Assembly: GCF_033473495.1 (NCBI RefSeq)
Contig: NC_088935.1
Span: forward strand, 4,402,001-4,466,000
Source: Cercospora beticola
Taxonomy: Eukaryota; Ascomycota; Dothideomycetes; Mycosphaerellales; Mycosphaerellaceae
Length of the DNA stretch: 64,000 nt
Reading direction: 5' to 3'
Numbering within the stretch: the first letter of the stretch is position 1; every line of letters begins with the position of its first letter. A program made the translations under genes and the position numbers. The notes under the pieces were generated by a model. The model was not told where the DNA came from. It saw nothing but the letters and a program-made list of their open reading frames with translations, and searched no databases. Shown one piece after another: positions 11,508-22,690 of the stretch.

Positions 11508-12646
11508 TTACATGGTAGGAGGTGTAACATCGTCCTTCTCGGCTGGAAGCATCCCTAGTTTCATGGCCCAATGCTTCTTTCCTGTTTCTTTGACGAGCTC
11601 GTCCGCGAGGAGTCTCCGTCGAAGATACGGTTTCGGGCCGGCTTTGACTTTGACGATCCGGCCATGCATCTGGAGGATGCCTGTGTAGCTGTTCGCGATG
11701 CCAATCAAAGCAACAGACCCAAATAGCAGACCCAGCAGCACCAATTTGCCTTCCTGGCGCGCATTGCCCGCAAGTGCTGCGACCAGGTAGACAAGTAAGG
11801 TCGCGAGGGCCGTTATGCAGTCATCAGTGGCTGTTGGATCTTGCAACCAAGTGCCCGAAGTGACAGCCTTCACATCGTCCGTGGGTCCCTTCATCCTGAC
11901 CCATCTATCTTGACTGAGCAATATCAGAAGATCGCTCTTTTCATTTGGCTCTGGAGCACCAAACCAGCAGGGTCGCGATCTTTGTCGAACGACGAAGACA
12001 TTGCATGCGCGGGCGAAGATCAGAATTCCGAGAGCACCGAGTGCCCACCAATCCTGAAGTAGAACGAAGATGGCCAAAGAGCAGATTGTGAGAAGCACTG
12101 CAGCCAGGTATGCTGAGGATGCGAATAGTGAATTCGTGTGAGGGTTGTGTATTGCCGAGAGAGCTCGTCGCCAGCCAGAATCCGAATAATTCGTATGTGA
12201 TACTTCGAGTGTTGTCAAATGGCCGGTCTTGCCTAAAGGTAGCAAGACAATGGTAAGCCTAGATTTCCAGAATATCTCTGCTTCGCAGCTTGGGATGATT
12301 TGCTCCACAAACCCCGGAGCCCACATGTGTCATTGAGAACAAGTAAAGTAGATATCATCTGATGATGGCTGTACGTACCGACTTTCTGTAAATAGAAGAC
12401 CATGGCTTGGTTCTCCACACGGAATACATAGCCAGTCGTCATGGCAGCACATGCTGGATACTCGCCATGGTTGAGATCTACGGCGGTCTGCTGGCGATGG
12501 AGGCCAGGAGCGATCACAAACATGTCCAAAAGAGAGGACGTTCCCGTCAAAGCAGTCCGCTTTGCTAGAGTGCTGAGGTCTGCGAGAGCAACCAGCCCGG
12601 CTGCATCGAGGGATATCCGCCAGTCAGTCGGTGCTCGTAGCGCCAT
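11508..12646 (-). CDS. fungal multi-pass membrane protein of unknown function
   Basis: Two exons. Exon 1 runs from 12646 to about 12379 and exon 2 from about 12277 to 11508, giving ~345 residues. The donor GTACGT at 12378 is clear. The acceptor CAG at 12279-12278 is the phase-compatible choice, but AAG at 12282-12281 also fits. The N-terminal ~90 residues are soluble and hydrophobic-patterned. Four membrane segments follow: two adjacent ones in the stretch beginning SLFASSAYLAAV, and two after the DDCITAL segment. Between them lies a conserved-looking loop containing CWFGAPEP and LLSQDRWVRMKG. These phrases seem familiar from uncharacterised filamentous-fungal proteins, but I know no assigned function. 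No transporter or enzyme motif is seen. Convergent with the preceding gene and divergent from PXMP4. Confidence 0.75.
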
Positions 12647-13711
12647 TGTGCTTGGGTGGTGCCAGAGATCCTTTTAAAGCAGTACAGCTTTGCGTGTCAG
12701 TCTCTCTTTGAATTTGGGGATCGCGCTTGAGGTTTGTAGCAATCTCTCTAGATCGTGTTGCAGGTGACATATGTTCACTGTTCACATCAATCGTGGGCAT
12801 TGCGACGAGGCGCAGTGTTTCCCTCACACTTTGCATGCAGCCTACACAGCCACCACTTGCAAGGCTGCACAGGGCAGTGTGTTGTGCAGCCTCCTGCTGC
12901 ATATAGTGGCGATTGAAGTTGATGAAAAGATCTCCATCAGTGAGCTGAATATGGTCTGTGGCCACCGATCTGGAACTTGTCTCATAGACTTGGTTCTGGT
13001 CGAGTGGTCAAGTCGTGGAAAGTGCTGATCAGTTATTGGTCCCGGGCTCGACCGGCACTAGGCTATGTCGTCGACAGGCATGTTTATTTTCACAGTTGGC
13101 TTTATCGGATGTGCATCTTCTTGTGCTTTTCAAGCGAATACCCATCAATAGGCGATACGCAGTCATGCTTGGGACAGTAGCAAGACAAATACTGTAGCAA
13201 AGAGCTGTAAGCTACAATCAACAGGTCGTCGTTGTTGTTCGAGACGCGTCTGTAGCGAAGAGATGAAGGAGAATTGAGGGATGACTAAGGCGCGATACAT
13301 TGCGCATTTACGGATCCGGCTTCGTGTAGAATACATATCCTCGGATACATGCCGAACTTCCCCTCAGGACGCTTGATGTGCTTGATGTAGCAATGACTTA
13401 TGCAGGCACTCTCCATGCATTCGCTGCGATATTCCTCCAGCATGGAAGAGTCTGCGAACTGGAAAGATAGGGGCGCATTACAGAATATAGACATGTTCTT
13501 ACCGCTTATGCTCGCGAATTACCCCAGGCGCGTTCACATGCCGGTGAGGTCATGCAGCCGCTTGCCGCGGTTAGCACATGCTGGCATGTGATGTGCATCT
13601 GTCTGCTCGTGTCAAGCTCCAGTCTCTCGTGTCTTCGTGTCTGCAACTACAACCGCGCACAACAGTGCGCCGTCTGTCTTCTCATCACCACCATCTACAG
13701 ACGCCGCCATC
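12647..13711. other. divergent intergenic region (1.07 kb)
   Basis: Shared promoter region of the minus-strand membrane-protein gene and plus-strand PXMP4. No gene is convincing. A tRNA-like pair of boxes near 12997-13055 was examined and rejected. The last ~100 bases before 13712 are CA/CT-rich, as expected for a fungal 5' leader. Confidence 0.5.
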
Positions 13712-14687
13712 ATGTCGACCCTCCAGGCTTTACAGGTAAACCCGCACACCACCAAACAACCATACCATCCACCAAACCACCCACTAACTCCTCACCATCA
13801 CAGTCCTCCCTCGAGAAAATCGTCCTCGACCCGCAATACAAAGCCCCCCTCACCCTCCTCAAAGCCATCCGCAATGGCGCCGTCTACGGCACCAAAGTCC
13901 GCTTCCCCCACGCCCTCGTCATGATCTTCCTCTTCCGCTCCGGCACCCTCCGCGAAAAAATCTCCCTCGTCCTCAAAGCCACGCGCCAACACGCCAGTAA
14001 TCTCGCCCGTTTCGCCCTCCTCTACAAAATCGGCATGATGCTCCTCCGAAAAGCCAACAACGGGAAAGAGGCGCCGTTGCATAGCTTTTTGTCTGGTTTA
14101 CACGGCGGATACTGGGTTTTCGGACACGGAAAAGGAGCGTCGAGTAGTGTGAATCAACAAATTGTGATTTACGTTTTCGCGCGTGTGATTTTGGGATTGG
14201 CGAAATTGGCGATTCAACCTCCGGGGAATAATGCTTTGGTGGGGAGTCAGTATGGGGGCCACGGCGGGAAAGGTTTCCTGCAATTGACCGAGGAGCAGAG
14301 GGCGCTGGTGCAGAAATATAGCTGGCCGGTTTTCGCCAGTTTGAGTTGGGCGAGTGTGATGTGGTTGTTTGAAGGGTATCCGGAGACGCTGCAGCCCAGT
14401 TTGAGGAGCAGTATGACTTATATGTACGTTGAGAGTGAGATTTCTTTTGTTTTTGGTTTTGTTTCTGCTGCGCTTACTGAATTTTTCGTCTTCTTTGCTG
14501 CTTTCTTCCTCCCTTCTTGTTTTTCTCCCCCTTCTTTTGTTATACGGCTCTTTCTGCTGCGTTCCGTGCTTCTTCGCGTTCGCGATATTCTACTGACACA
14601 GGGGCTGACGAGACTTGTACCCTGTGTAGATACGCCAACGCAGAAAAATGGGACTCATTACGGAACTTTGCATTACACAACAAATGA
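13712..14687 (+). CDS. PXMP4: 24-kDa peroxisomal membrane protein (PXMP4/PMP24 family)
   Basis: Exons 13712-13735 (24 nt), 13804-14423 and 14630-14687 give 233 residues, the family's usual size. Exon 1 encodes only MSTLQALQ. Exon 2 begins SSLEKIVLDPQYKAPL and contains the family hallmarks NGAVYGTKVRFPHALVM, GKxAPLHSFLSG-like HSFLSGLHGGYWVFG, and several Tim17-type hydrophobic helices. The final exon gives YANAEKWDSLRNFALHNK before the stop. The 206-nt last intron is the longest in the window, and its donor GTACGT and acceptor TAG restore the expected C-terminus exactly. PMP24 proteins are integral peroxisomal membrane proteins whose exact role is unsettled. The open frame runs on through the intron, so an intron-blind call would give a wrong tail. 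Confidence 0.93.
13730..14440. other. strand-composition switch B
   Basis: Top strand turns from C-rich (13801-13860: 29 C, 7 G) to G-rich (14221-14280: 10 C, 26 G) inside PXMP4 exon 2, with the turn near 14010-14060. Codons end mainly in C before it and in G or T after it. Confidence 0.8.
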
Positions 14688-15303
14688 TGATGCAGAAGAA
14701 GACAGAAAGAGAGAAGAACACACCACCAATCACGAGTTTCCTGCTGCATATCGCACTGCATTTAGCGTGGAGTTGTTGTTTGCCTTTTTTCACACTACAA
14801 ACACCAGAGCTGTACATATCTTGCATCTGTTCTCATGCATATTATTCACATTTGGAAAGATCATTCTTTGATGCACACACGCTCTGTCTTGGGCTTCCAC
14901 TGACGAATGCTTCTCTCTCAGCTTCGCCAACTCCGACCATTGGCATAGTCTGGACTCGTTCATCTGGCAGTACAGTCGCCCCGTCATCCCAGGACCTGCT
15001 GGCCTGAACACCTAGTCATGCACCAGCAGATGTTGTTGCGATATGGGGATACGAGACGTGGTGCCTGTCGATTGATAGAGGTTTCTTTGGGTCAGAGGTT
15101 GTAAACGGGTGGAAATTCGTCCTAGATGGGCCTTTGCATTTTTTCTCTCGCGTTGTGGAAAAGAAGCATTAGCTACTGGCCAGTGCTTGATCTATTCATC
15201 TAGACTAAAGAATTTTGGGAGTGCCCTTGTGCGGCCTATAGAGCTACAAACAACCAAGTGTCATACACATCATGGCCATGGAAAACCTTCGTTGCAGGCA
15301 GTC
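14688..15303. other. convergent intergenic region (0.6 kb)
   Basis: Lies between the 3' ends of PXMP4 (+) and the WG-rich gene (-). AT-rich stretches fit 3' untranslated regions of both transcripts. No gene or repeat seen. Confidence 0.5.
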
Positions 15304-18195
15304 TCACCATCCATCGTTGTTGCCAGTCTGATTGAGCTGAGGATCATTGTTACCCCAATGCTGCTCAGACGCGGCCGATTTATCAGCATTGACTTCACCT
15401 TGTCCAACTTCCTGCCAGCCGTCGTTATTTTTGCCATTGACGTTGCTCACCGAGTCCGAAGGCTTGAGCTCGCCTCCGCCTACCTTCGAACCGCCCCTGG
15501 AAGCCGATTGCCCCAGGGAGATCTTTGAACCCTTTGCAGAAGACGGGCCTAGTGTTTGCCTTCTCATCAGCTCGGCCACCAGTTCATCCTTGGGAAGTCT
15601 CATTAATTTCTCTTGCTCGACCTCGTGCGCAGCTTTCTGGATATTGCTCGTATCGATCTTGCGGCCTAGGATCTTCTCCAGAGCAGGTTTGCTGCGGTAC
15701 TTGAATGTGAAGATGGCGTAGGGTTGCTGCATCGTGTCGAGGTATTCCGGTCGATGAAGTTTGTGTGCATAGTTTGCGCCTCTTCCGGCTTGTACTCCGT
15801 GGCTGACGCTCGGGGCTTTGCCCGCTGGTGCTGCAATTGAGGGTGGTGCAGGGTAGACATAAGCGTCTCGTGGCTGCGCCCGGGGTTTTCGCTTGTCATC
15901 CGGTCGTGTTGCCCAGTCGCCCCAGTAGGGCTTGATGACAGGTCGAAGCGCTGATACTGTGGTTGCAACGTCGGAGTGCCCCTTAGGGTCGGCGCCATCG
16001 TTGCCCCAGCCGCCAGCTTGTGATGCCCCCTTCTTTCGCCCACCAGCACTGGCAGCTTTCCGTTCGTTGCCCCATCCTCCGCCTTGATTGTCTTTCTGCT
16101 CGTTGCCCCATCCTCCTCCGCCTTGGTTGTCGTTCTGATCATCGCCCCACCCTCCGCCTTGGTTGTTGTCCTGCTCATTACCTCCTTGATCAGGTTGATC
16201 ATTGTCCTGCTGTTGATTCCAATCATCAGCGTCAGCTTGATCCTGTAGTGGTCGTTAGTGTGTGCGTGCCAAATCCTGCAGGAGACTCACATTGCTGTTG
16301 TCGTTGTTGGCATTGTCCCATTCCCCACCATCGCCGTTGTTGGCTTGGTCAGCACCTCCGCCTCCGCCGCCGCCCCAGCCATCATTCTGGTCATTATTTC
16401 CGTTGTTCTCCTGATTATCGCCGTTCTGTTGTTGGTTCCAGCCATCCCCGGCTTGTTGATCACCATTAGCTGGCCAGCCTCCACCTCCCTGATTCTGACC
16501 ATTATCCTGGTTCTGGCCATTACCATCAGCCCAGGCATCGTTGCCGCCCCCTTGCTGGCCCCATGTTCCGTCACCTTGATTTCGATTGTCTTGCTGATTG
16601 TTCCAACCATCCCCGCCGTTGTTCGATTTCTGTGGACTATCACGCGCGGGTGTTCCCCATGTATTGCCTTGTGTCCACTTAGCTGTGCCGTCGATATCTT
16701 GATTCGAGTTCTGAGTTCGGGTGGGAGTCCGCCAGACATCGTTCGAAGCTACTCGCTGGTTCTGCTGCTGGCGCTTTCTCTCTGCAAGACTGCCCCTGTT
16801 GTTTCCACTGCCCATGTGTTTCCCACTACCCATAGGTTGCCAGTCATCATCGACAGGTTCTGCAGGGCGAGACGCTGGTGTAGGCAATGGCGTGGCCAGG
16901 TCGATTCGCATTTCTGGCAGAATGCGCTGCTGGTGCAGAAAGCCACGTACTCGCTGATAGTCCTGGTTGTCCATGGCTCGCATGCACGCGTCGATCGATC
17001 TATACAATCCGGAAATCTCATCATTCAGGTTTGCGATCTCTTGAGCTTTCCGCTGCAAAGTGGAAGTCATGCTTTGGAAGACTTGCGGATCTCTGCGATG
17101 CGCGATAGCCTCTTGCTCCATGATCAGATGCTTCTTGGCGTGGTCACTGCCCTGCGCAATGAGAAACTCGATCTGCTTGGCCGACTCCTCGATGAAGATA
17201 AAATCACCTCTCTCGGCATTCGAGTCCAGGGATGGCGCATTGGAGCGCCTAGGCTGCACATCGAGACTTTCGTCTACGAAGCGTGGCGGAAAACGGTCCA
17301 GTGCCGGAACGTGTCGGTACAAGCCCTGGCGAGCATCCCAGTGGTAATCAGGCGGTTGTCGGCGTCTTGTTGCGTGGCGATGGGTGTCACGCCCGTAATC
17401 GCCTCGATCTTGGTCGTTCACACCATCGAAGGTCAAGAACGAATCGTCTGATGCTCCATCAAACAAGCCAAACAAGCCGCCCATCGGATCCGCTTCCGAA
17501 GGCGCTTTCGATGGCGCTTGAGCAGGTGCTTTTGTAGCTGACACTTTGGAGGGTGCTTTTGAGGGTCCCTTGGCTTCAGGTCTGCTTTCGTTGGTGGCTT
17601 GCACAATGGTCGCAGGCCGAGAATGAGAGCTCTTGTCTGGCTGCACATTGATGGCTGTGTGCGCTGGATCGATCGCATCGTGGCGACCGCCGCCATCTTT
17701 GCAGCGAAGAATGACGACTTCTATGGTGCCCACGTTCTGCGCGTAGCTTGAACTGTGGTCAGGCGTGCGGTCTGCAATGACATTACTGTTAGTAAAACAG
17801 TCAGGAGGGGGTGTAGTGTAGAGAGAGTGACCTGTCTTTAGTTGCGCAAAGGTCCATTCCCGTGCCACGAACAGTCCGTCGGACGTCTTTTCCTCCTTCT
17901 GTCGAAGCGTGAAGTCGACCTCGTACTCATGCGGATCCACTTGAGAGTCAGGAGGTGGCATGGCCAGTTTCTGCCGATTGCGGTTGCATTGGTACGCGCC
18001 ATCCATGAACACATAAGCAGCCAATCCAGGGGCTATGTAGCCGCTCGAAGTGACTCGAACGCGGAATGGGATTGGAGCATCGGGGATGGCGACGAAAGCC
18101 TCGACGCCGCCGTCGGTGTAGGTGTGGCCATACTCCTTGAGGCGAGTGTTGGTGCCGACTTCGAGCGAGCAGCTGATCTGCTTGAGTGTCGGCAT
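15304..18195 (-). CDS. WG/GW-repeat low-complexity protein with N-terminal fungal domain
   Basis: Three exons on the minus strand: 18195-17832, 17771-16291 and 16242-15304, about 927 residues. Intron 1 (60 nt) has the branch site TACTAAC and a CAG acceptor. Intron 2 (48 nt) has GTGAGT, CTAAC and CAG. The third exon's 5' half has no start codon and is recovered only by splicing. The first ~150 residues form a compact domain containing GLAAYVFMDGAYQCNRNRQ and a VDFTLRQKEEK segment, likely beta-rich, seen in uncharacterised fungal proteins. A charged helical segment follows near the middle. The last ~450 residues are Gly/Asn/Gln/Asp-rich with at least a dozen W residues flanked by G. A short folded-looking segment begins YAIFTFKYRSK. 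The last residue is Trp. The tail resembles Argonaute-binding WG domains or a prion-like domain. Function is otherwise unknown. Confidence 0.88.
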
Positions 18196-18874
18196 GGCGA
18201 TGGCCTGTCGAGGTCTAAGTTAGATGCGGGTGCATCAGTGCTGGAAAGTAAGTGAACTGTCCGGCTGGAAGTCAGTATTGTTTGCCTCGCCAGTGCGCGT
18301 CAGGCAAACATCGACGTCAACGGTCGCGCACGAAGCTCAAGATGCGTATGGGCTCACTCGATGCCGCACCAGCACATGCAAACTGCTTCAGGCAAATGCT
18401 CTCTGCAAACTGCTCTGCCAAGCGCGTGAGAGTACGATGCTATACCAGAGATGAAGCTCGCGGAAGGGCGAAGAGCGTGAGGACTGCGGACGTAGAGCAT
18501 CGCTGTCGTCCTTCGCTTGAGCTCCCGTAGATTGCATGACGCTGTGCAGCTGCCATGCTCGATGATAGCGCTCAGCAGCGACAAGACAGATATGGGAGGT
18601 GTATGCGATGCGTGGGACTGCGGTGAGCGGCGGAGAAGGAGAAGGACTCGAGCTGCAGGCAAGCGCGGAGATGGCCGACGACACGCATGCCCACCTGCAG
18701 CTCACGTCCACATCCAAGTCGCGCATTTCTTTCACGTCGCCCGTGACCCATTCCGCTGTCCCGTACCACGCGCCCACTCCTCACCGCCCGCCTTGCCTCA
18801 CGAAAGCGTGTCGTCTCTCGCCATCACCCTGTGTGTCGGGTGTTTGTGTGCTACACCCGCCCAAACAATCCACG
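18196..18874. other. divergent promoter region
   Basis: Separates the WG-rich gene (-) from AMP deaminase (+). The plus-strand frame of AMP deaminase stays open back to 18599 with in-frame ATGs (18608 onward), but the composition before 18875 is Cys/His/Pro-rich and not protein-like. I treat it as a leader. Confidence 0.5.
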
Positions 18875-21800
18875 ATGCAACGGAGCGCCATGCCTTCATC
18901 GTTTGCACCTCACCATATAGCACATGGTGAGGATTCCGACGACAGCGATTTTGGAGAAGCTGCGCTTTCCTCCGAAGACGCCGGCAGTGACAACGGCGAA
19001 GCATCCCACGCCTCACAACCCCAAGGTAGATCATCACAACGAGCAGCCGTGGCGGACGGGGGAGACACAGGCGCTGCAGCTGCCTTCGACGACTCTTCTG
19101 CTGCGCCCGAGGGCATGCTGTTGCGTGACAAGCAGCGCCGCACCACCCACTACAATTACCAGCTGGAGAAACAGATGTCTCATGTCGAGGCCAAGCAGTT
19201 CTATCAACAGCAGCGTCAAAACACGCTCGACGAACACAACCTCTCTGCCAGTCCCGTCACTGGCACCAGTCCGATCCTCAGAGCAAAGACGTTTTCAAGC
19301 CATCCCGGAGCAGATCCTACTTCTCTCACGAGGTCTGGCAGTCTAAAGAGTAGGCAGAGCACTTCCACATACAAAGAGCCTGCGCAGACAGGATACAAGT
19401 CCGCCCTCCCCGTCGGGCTTAGCGATCCTCGTAAGCATCCTGATAGCTCTACAATTCAGTCTCCCAGCATCGGCAGATTCGACGGCTTTCAAAATGCAAG
19501 ATCAAATTATGCCGCAGACGAGGAAAATCTGCTCGAGGCAGATCGGGCCGCTCGTGCACACGCACTGCATCCGGGCTTGCCCCACGAAAATAAACCTCTA
19601 CTCGAGCAGGAAGGCATTCACGGCGCCGGTGCAGGCATAGGCCAAGATGCTGCGAATGATTCCAGCGTAACTTCCGAACTCAGTGCCATCTACTCAAACA
19701 TCCAGAAAATACTCGATCTGAGGCACAAATATATCAGGTTGTCGTTGCAAGGTCCGTCCGACAATCCTCGCGATGAGCCCGGCTGGAACCTATATCCGCC
19801 GCCTCCTGAGCCTGTCTGGTACGAGAACAAAGAGCGCAATGCCCAAAATAGCGACCCGAACGGCGATGCCGATGCGAAGACTCCTACCGCCTCGAGCGCC
19901 AAGCCGAAAAAGCCTCAGAGAAAGATGGGCCAGGACATTGGCGAAGACTTTGACTTCGAAGAATGCCTTCCGGTCCCTGACGCTTCGGAAATGACTTTCA
20001 AGCTCGACCAGGGTGGAGTGTACCAAGTATACGAGACTTCCAAGTCTGCAGAACTCGGTGAGCCGATTCTTCACATTCCCACAATTCGCGAGTATTACAT
20101 GGATCTCGACAGCATCCTCGCCATCAGCTCAGATGGACCAAGCAAGTCATTTGCGTATCGTCGCCTGCAGTACTTGGAAGGCAAGTTCAATTTGTATGTG
20201 CTTCTCAACGAATATCAGGAAGTGGCAGATACCAAAGCCGTGCCGCATCGTGACTTCTACAACGTGCGAAAAGTGGACACTCACGTACATCACTCGGCGT
20301 GCATGAATCAAAAGCATCTGTTGCGCTTCATCAAGAGCAAGATGAAGAAGTGTCCGGATGAAGTAGTGCTCTTCCGAGACGGCGAATACTTGGCCCTTAA
20401 GCAAGTGTTCGAAAGTATCAACTTGACCGCCTACGACCTAAGTATTGACACACTGGATATGCACGCCCACACAGATTCTTTCCATCGCTTTGACAAATTC
20501 AATCTCAAATACAATCCCGTGGGAGAGAGCAGACTGCGAACTATCTTCTTGAAGACCGATAACCACATACAGGGCAGATACCTCGCTGAGCTCACCAAGG
20601 AGGTCATTTCTGACCTGGAGAGCAGCAAGTATCAAATGGTCGAATGGCGCATCAGCATTTACGGGCGCAGCCTGGACGAATGGGACAAGCTGGCAGCGTG
20701 GGTCGTAGACAACAAATTGTACTCGCCCAACGTCAGATGGCTGATTCAAGTGCCTCGTCTGTATGATGTGTACAAGGCTGCTGGTACCATGGAGACGTAC
20801 GAAGAAGTCTTGCGGAACGTCTTTGAGCCGCTCTTCGAAGTCACCCAGGATCCACGCAAGCACCCAAAGCTTCACGTTTTCTTGCAGCGCGTCATTGGAT
20901 TCGATTCTGTCGACGATGAGAGCAAAACCGAGCGACGAATCTACCGAAAATTCCCGCTGCCAAAAGACTGGGACACAAAGCAGAATCCTCCGTACACGTA
21001 CTGGATCTACTACTTGTTTGCAAACATCGCTTCGCTCAACGTCTGGCGCAAACAGCGTGGCTTCAACACTTTCGCTCTGCGGCCACACTGTGGTGAAGCC
21101 GGAGACACCGACCATTTGGCGACTGCGGTGCTGTGCTGTCATAGCATCAGTCACGGCTTACTACTTCGTAAAGTGCCTCTTTTACAGTACATTTTCTACT
21201 TGGAGCAGATTGGTGTCGCGATGAGCCCGCTGAGCAACAATGCTTTGTTCCTAGCCTACGAGCGGAACCCCTTCTTGCAATACTTCCGACGAGGCCTGAA
21301 TGTCAGTCTTTCGACGGACGATCCTCTGCAGTTCGCCTTCACGAAGGAGCCTCTGATTGAGGAATATGCTGTGGCTGCCCAGATCTACAAGCTCTCGGCT
21401 GTGGACATGTGTGAGCTAGCAAAACATTCTGTGCTGCAATCGGGCTTCGAGCACGTCATGAAACAGAGATGGCTCGGTAACAATTGTCACCTTCCTGGCG
21501 TGGCGGGTAATGATATGGCAAAGGTCAATGTGCCAAACATTCGTGAGGCTTTCCGTCATGAGACCTGGCTCCAGGAGCTGGCTATGATTGATCGCTACAC
21601 AAACGCTCCTCCCGGCCGCCGCCTAAATTCGACAACTCTTCCACCAGATGTTCAATCGAACACTGGGCCACCTAGTCCGACTGCCAGCATGATGACGCAC
21701 CCATCGGCCACCAATCCTATGCACGGTATTGATGCTTCCAATCACAAGCCCGGAACTTCCACCTATGCTAATCCGAACACCATAGCGACGCCTCGAATTT

Positions 21801-22249
21801 ACCAAACCAATGCTCAAACAGCGCGACTCTCGAAGCTCGACATAGGCCAAGCTCACCCAGATGGCGCAAATGGACTTCAGCGCCAAAGCTCGCTCAACCA
21901 TATGAACGATTCTCCCACAGCATACCAACCCCCTATTGATGTTCCTCCAATGCCCTCGGCCTCATCCTCCACAACACTACAGCCCGTCCTTAGCAGCAGT
22001 ACCCTGGCCGGCCATGAGCCAAGAATGTTTCCTGGAGTTATGAGCCGTCGCAGGAAGAGCTCTATCGCCAAGGGCGGCGTATCTGGTGAGGATTCAGGCG
22101 ATTGTGGACTGGAGAGAAGCACAGGCAGTCTTTCAGGAAACATGACCAGAAGCACTGGAGAAGAGGGGCTTATGATGGGATTGGAAAGAAAGAATACGAT
22201 CGAAGAGGCCGCCAAAGAGGAGGAGTCTCCGCACAGGAGCGAAGAGTAA
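18875..22249 (+). CDS. AMD1: AMP deaminase
   Basis: Intronless gene of about 1124 residues from the ATG at 18875 (18890 is equally plausible). AMP deaminase converts AMP to IMP and ammonia in the purine nucleotide cycle, in the cytoplasm (EC 3.5.4.6). Residues 1-~330 are disordered and acidic. The catalytic region starts near KVDTHVHHSACM, where H470 and H472 form the HxH zinc-ligand pair, and continues with NQKHLLRFIKSK. The signature STDDPLQF starts at S813, with the catalytic and zinc aspartates D815 and D816. KVNVPNIREAFRHETW closes the conserved domain. The last ~180 residues are Ser/Pro-rich and disordered. Fungal enzymes are usually shorter at the C-terminus, so the tail may be regulatory. 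An unspliced frame of this length with all motifs is strong evidence. Confidence 0.96.
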   Translation: MQRSAMPSSFAPHHIAHGEDSDDSDFGEAALSSEDAGSDNGEASHASQPQGRSSQRAAVADGGDTGAAAAFDDSSAAPEGMLLRDKQRRTTHYNYQLEKQMSHVEAKQFYQQQRQNTLDEHNLSASPVTGTSPILRAKTFSSHPGADPTSLTRSGSLKSRQSTSTYKEPAQTGYKSALPVGLSDPRKHPDSSTIQSPSIGRFDGFQNARSNYAADEENLLEADRAARAHALHPGLPHENKPLLEQEGIHGAGAGIGQDAANDSSVTSELSAIYSNIQKILDLRHKYIRLSLQGPSDNPRDEPGWNLYPPPPEPVWYENKERNAQNSDPNGDADAKTPTASSAKPKKPQRKMGQDIGEDFDFEECLPVPDASEMTFKLDQGGVYQVYETSKSAELGEPILHIPTIREYYMDLDSILAISSDGPSKSFAYRRLQYLEGKFNLYVLLNEYQEVADTKAVPHRDFYNVRKVDTHVHHSACMNQKHLLRFIKSKMKKCPDEVVLFRDGEYLALKQVFESINLTAYDLSIDTLDMHAHTDSFHRFDKFNLKYNPVGESRLRTIFLKTDNHIQGRYLAELTKEVISDLESSKYQMVEWRISIYGRSLDEWDKLAAWVVDNKLYSPNVRWLIQVPRLYDVYKAAGTMETYEEVLRNVFEPLFEVTQDPRKHPKLHVFLQRVIGFDSVDDESKTERRIYRKFPLPKDWDTKQNPPYTYWIYYLFANIASLNVWRKQRGFNTFALRPHCGEAGDTDHLATAVLCCHSISHGLLLRKVPLLQYIFYLEQIGVAMSPLSNNALFLAYERNPFLQYFRRGLNVSLSTDDPLQFAFTKEPLIEEYAVAAQIYKLSAVDMCELAKHSVLQSGFEHVMKQRWLGNNCHLPGVAGNDMAKVNVPNIREAFRHETWLQELAMIDRYTNAPPGRRLNSTTLPPDVQSNTGPPSPTASMMTHPSATNPMHGIDASNHKPGTSTYANPNTIATPRIYQTNAQTARLSKLDIGQAHPDGANGLQRQSSLNHMNDSPTAYQPPIDVPPMPSASSSTTLQPVLSSSTLAGHEPRMFPGVMSRRRKSSIAKGGVSGEDSGDCGLERSTGSLSGNMTRSTGEEGLMMGLERKNTIEEAAKEEESPHRSEE

Positions 22250-22690
22250 GCGGATTGGCATGCACCGACAGTACACATGCACCTCACAGACTGATGATTA
22301 TGATGGACGATAGAATGGATGGTCGGGAATGTTGTATCATTTAGGAAGATGACACGAGACTAGATGTCATGAGATGTTGTTTGAGGCATGCTTTTGGCGC
22401 GGCTAGGATCTCGCTCTGAAAGTTCTAGAATGTATCAGTGGAATAGAGATGGAGTTCTGGTGGCGTGAATGACCAAGAAACTAGAGAACCAACACTATAG
22501 CTGTATCTGTACTTGTTGAGATCTTGAATCTGCCGTTTCCAGGTAGAGTGATCCCACACTATGACCGAATATCTTCGTCCTGTCTATCTTCTGCTTACTT
22601 GTGCCTGTATCCCCCCAAACCCCTCCCCTCATACCACAAAACGCCATCCTCAATCCCTCATGCACCCAACACACACCAAAATCCACTGAT
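22250..22690. other. convergent intergenic region (0.44 kb)
   Basis: 3' flanks of AMP deaminase (+) and the small disordered-protein gene (-). Its right part (22600 onward) is the C-rich arm of composition switch C. No gene seen. Confidence 0.5.

Noticed and set aside
12997..13055. tRNA-like A-box (TGGTCGAGTGGTCAAG) and B-box-like (GGGCTCGACCGG) pair
   Set aside because: The D-stem does not pair, the B box departs from GGTTCGANTCC, and the flanking 7-mers cannot form an acceptor stem. At most a decayed tRNA relic.
18599..18874. Extended N-terminus of AMP deaminase from in-frame upstream ATGs
   Set aside because: The 92 extra codons are Cys/His/Pro-rich and unlike the acidic Ser-rich N-terminus that starts at 18875 or 18890.
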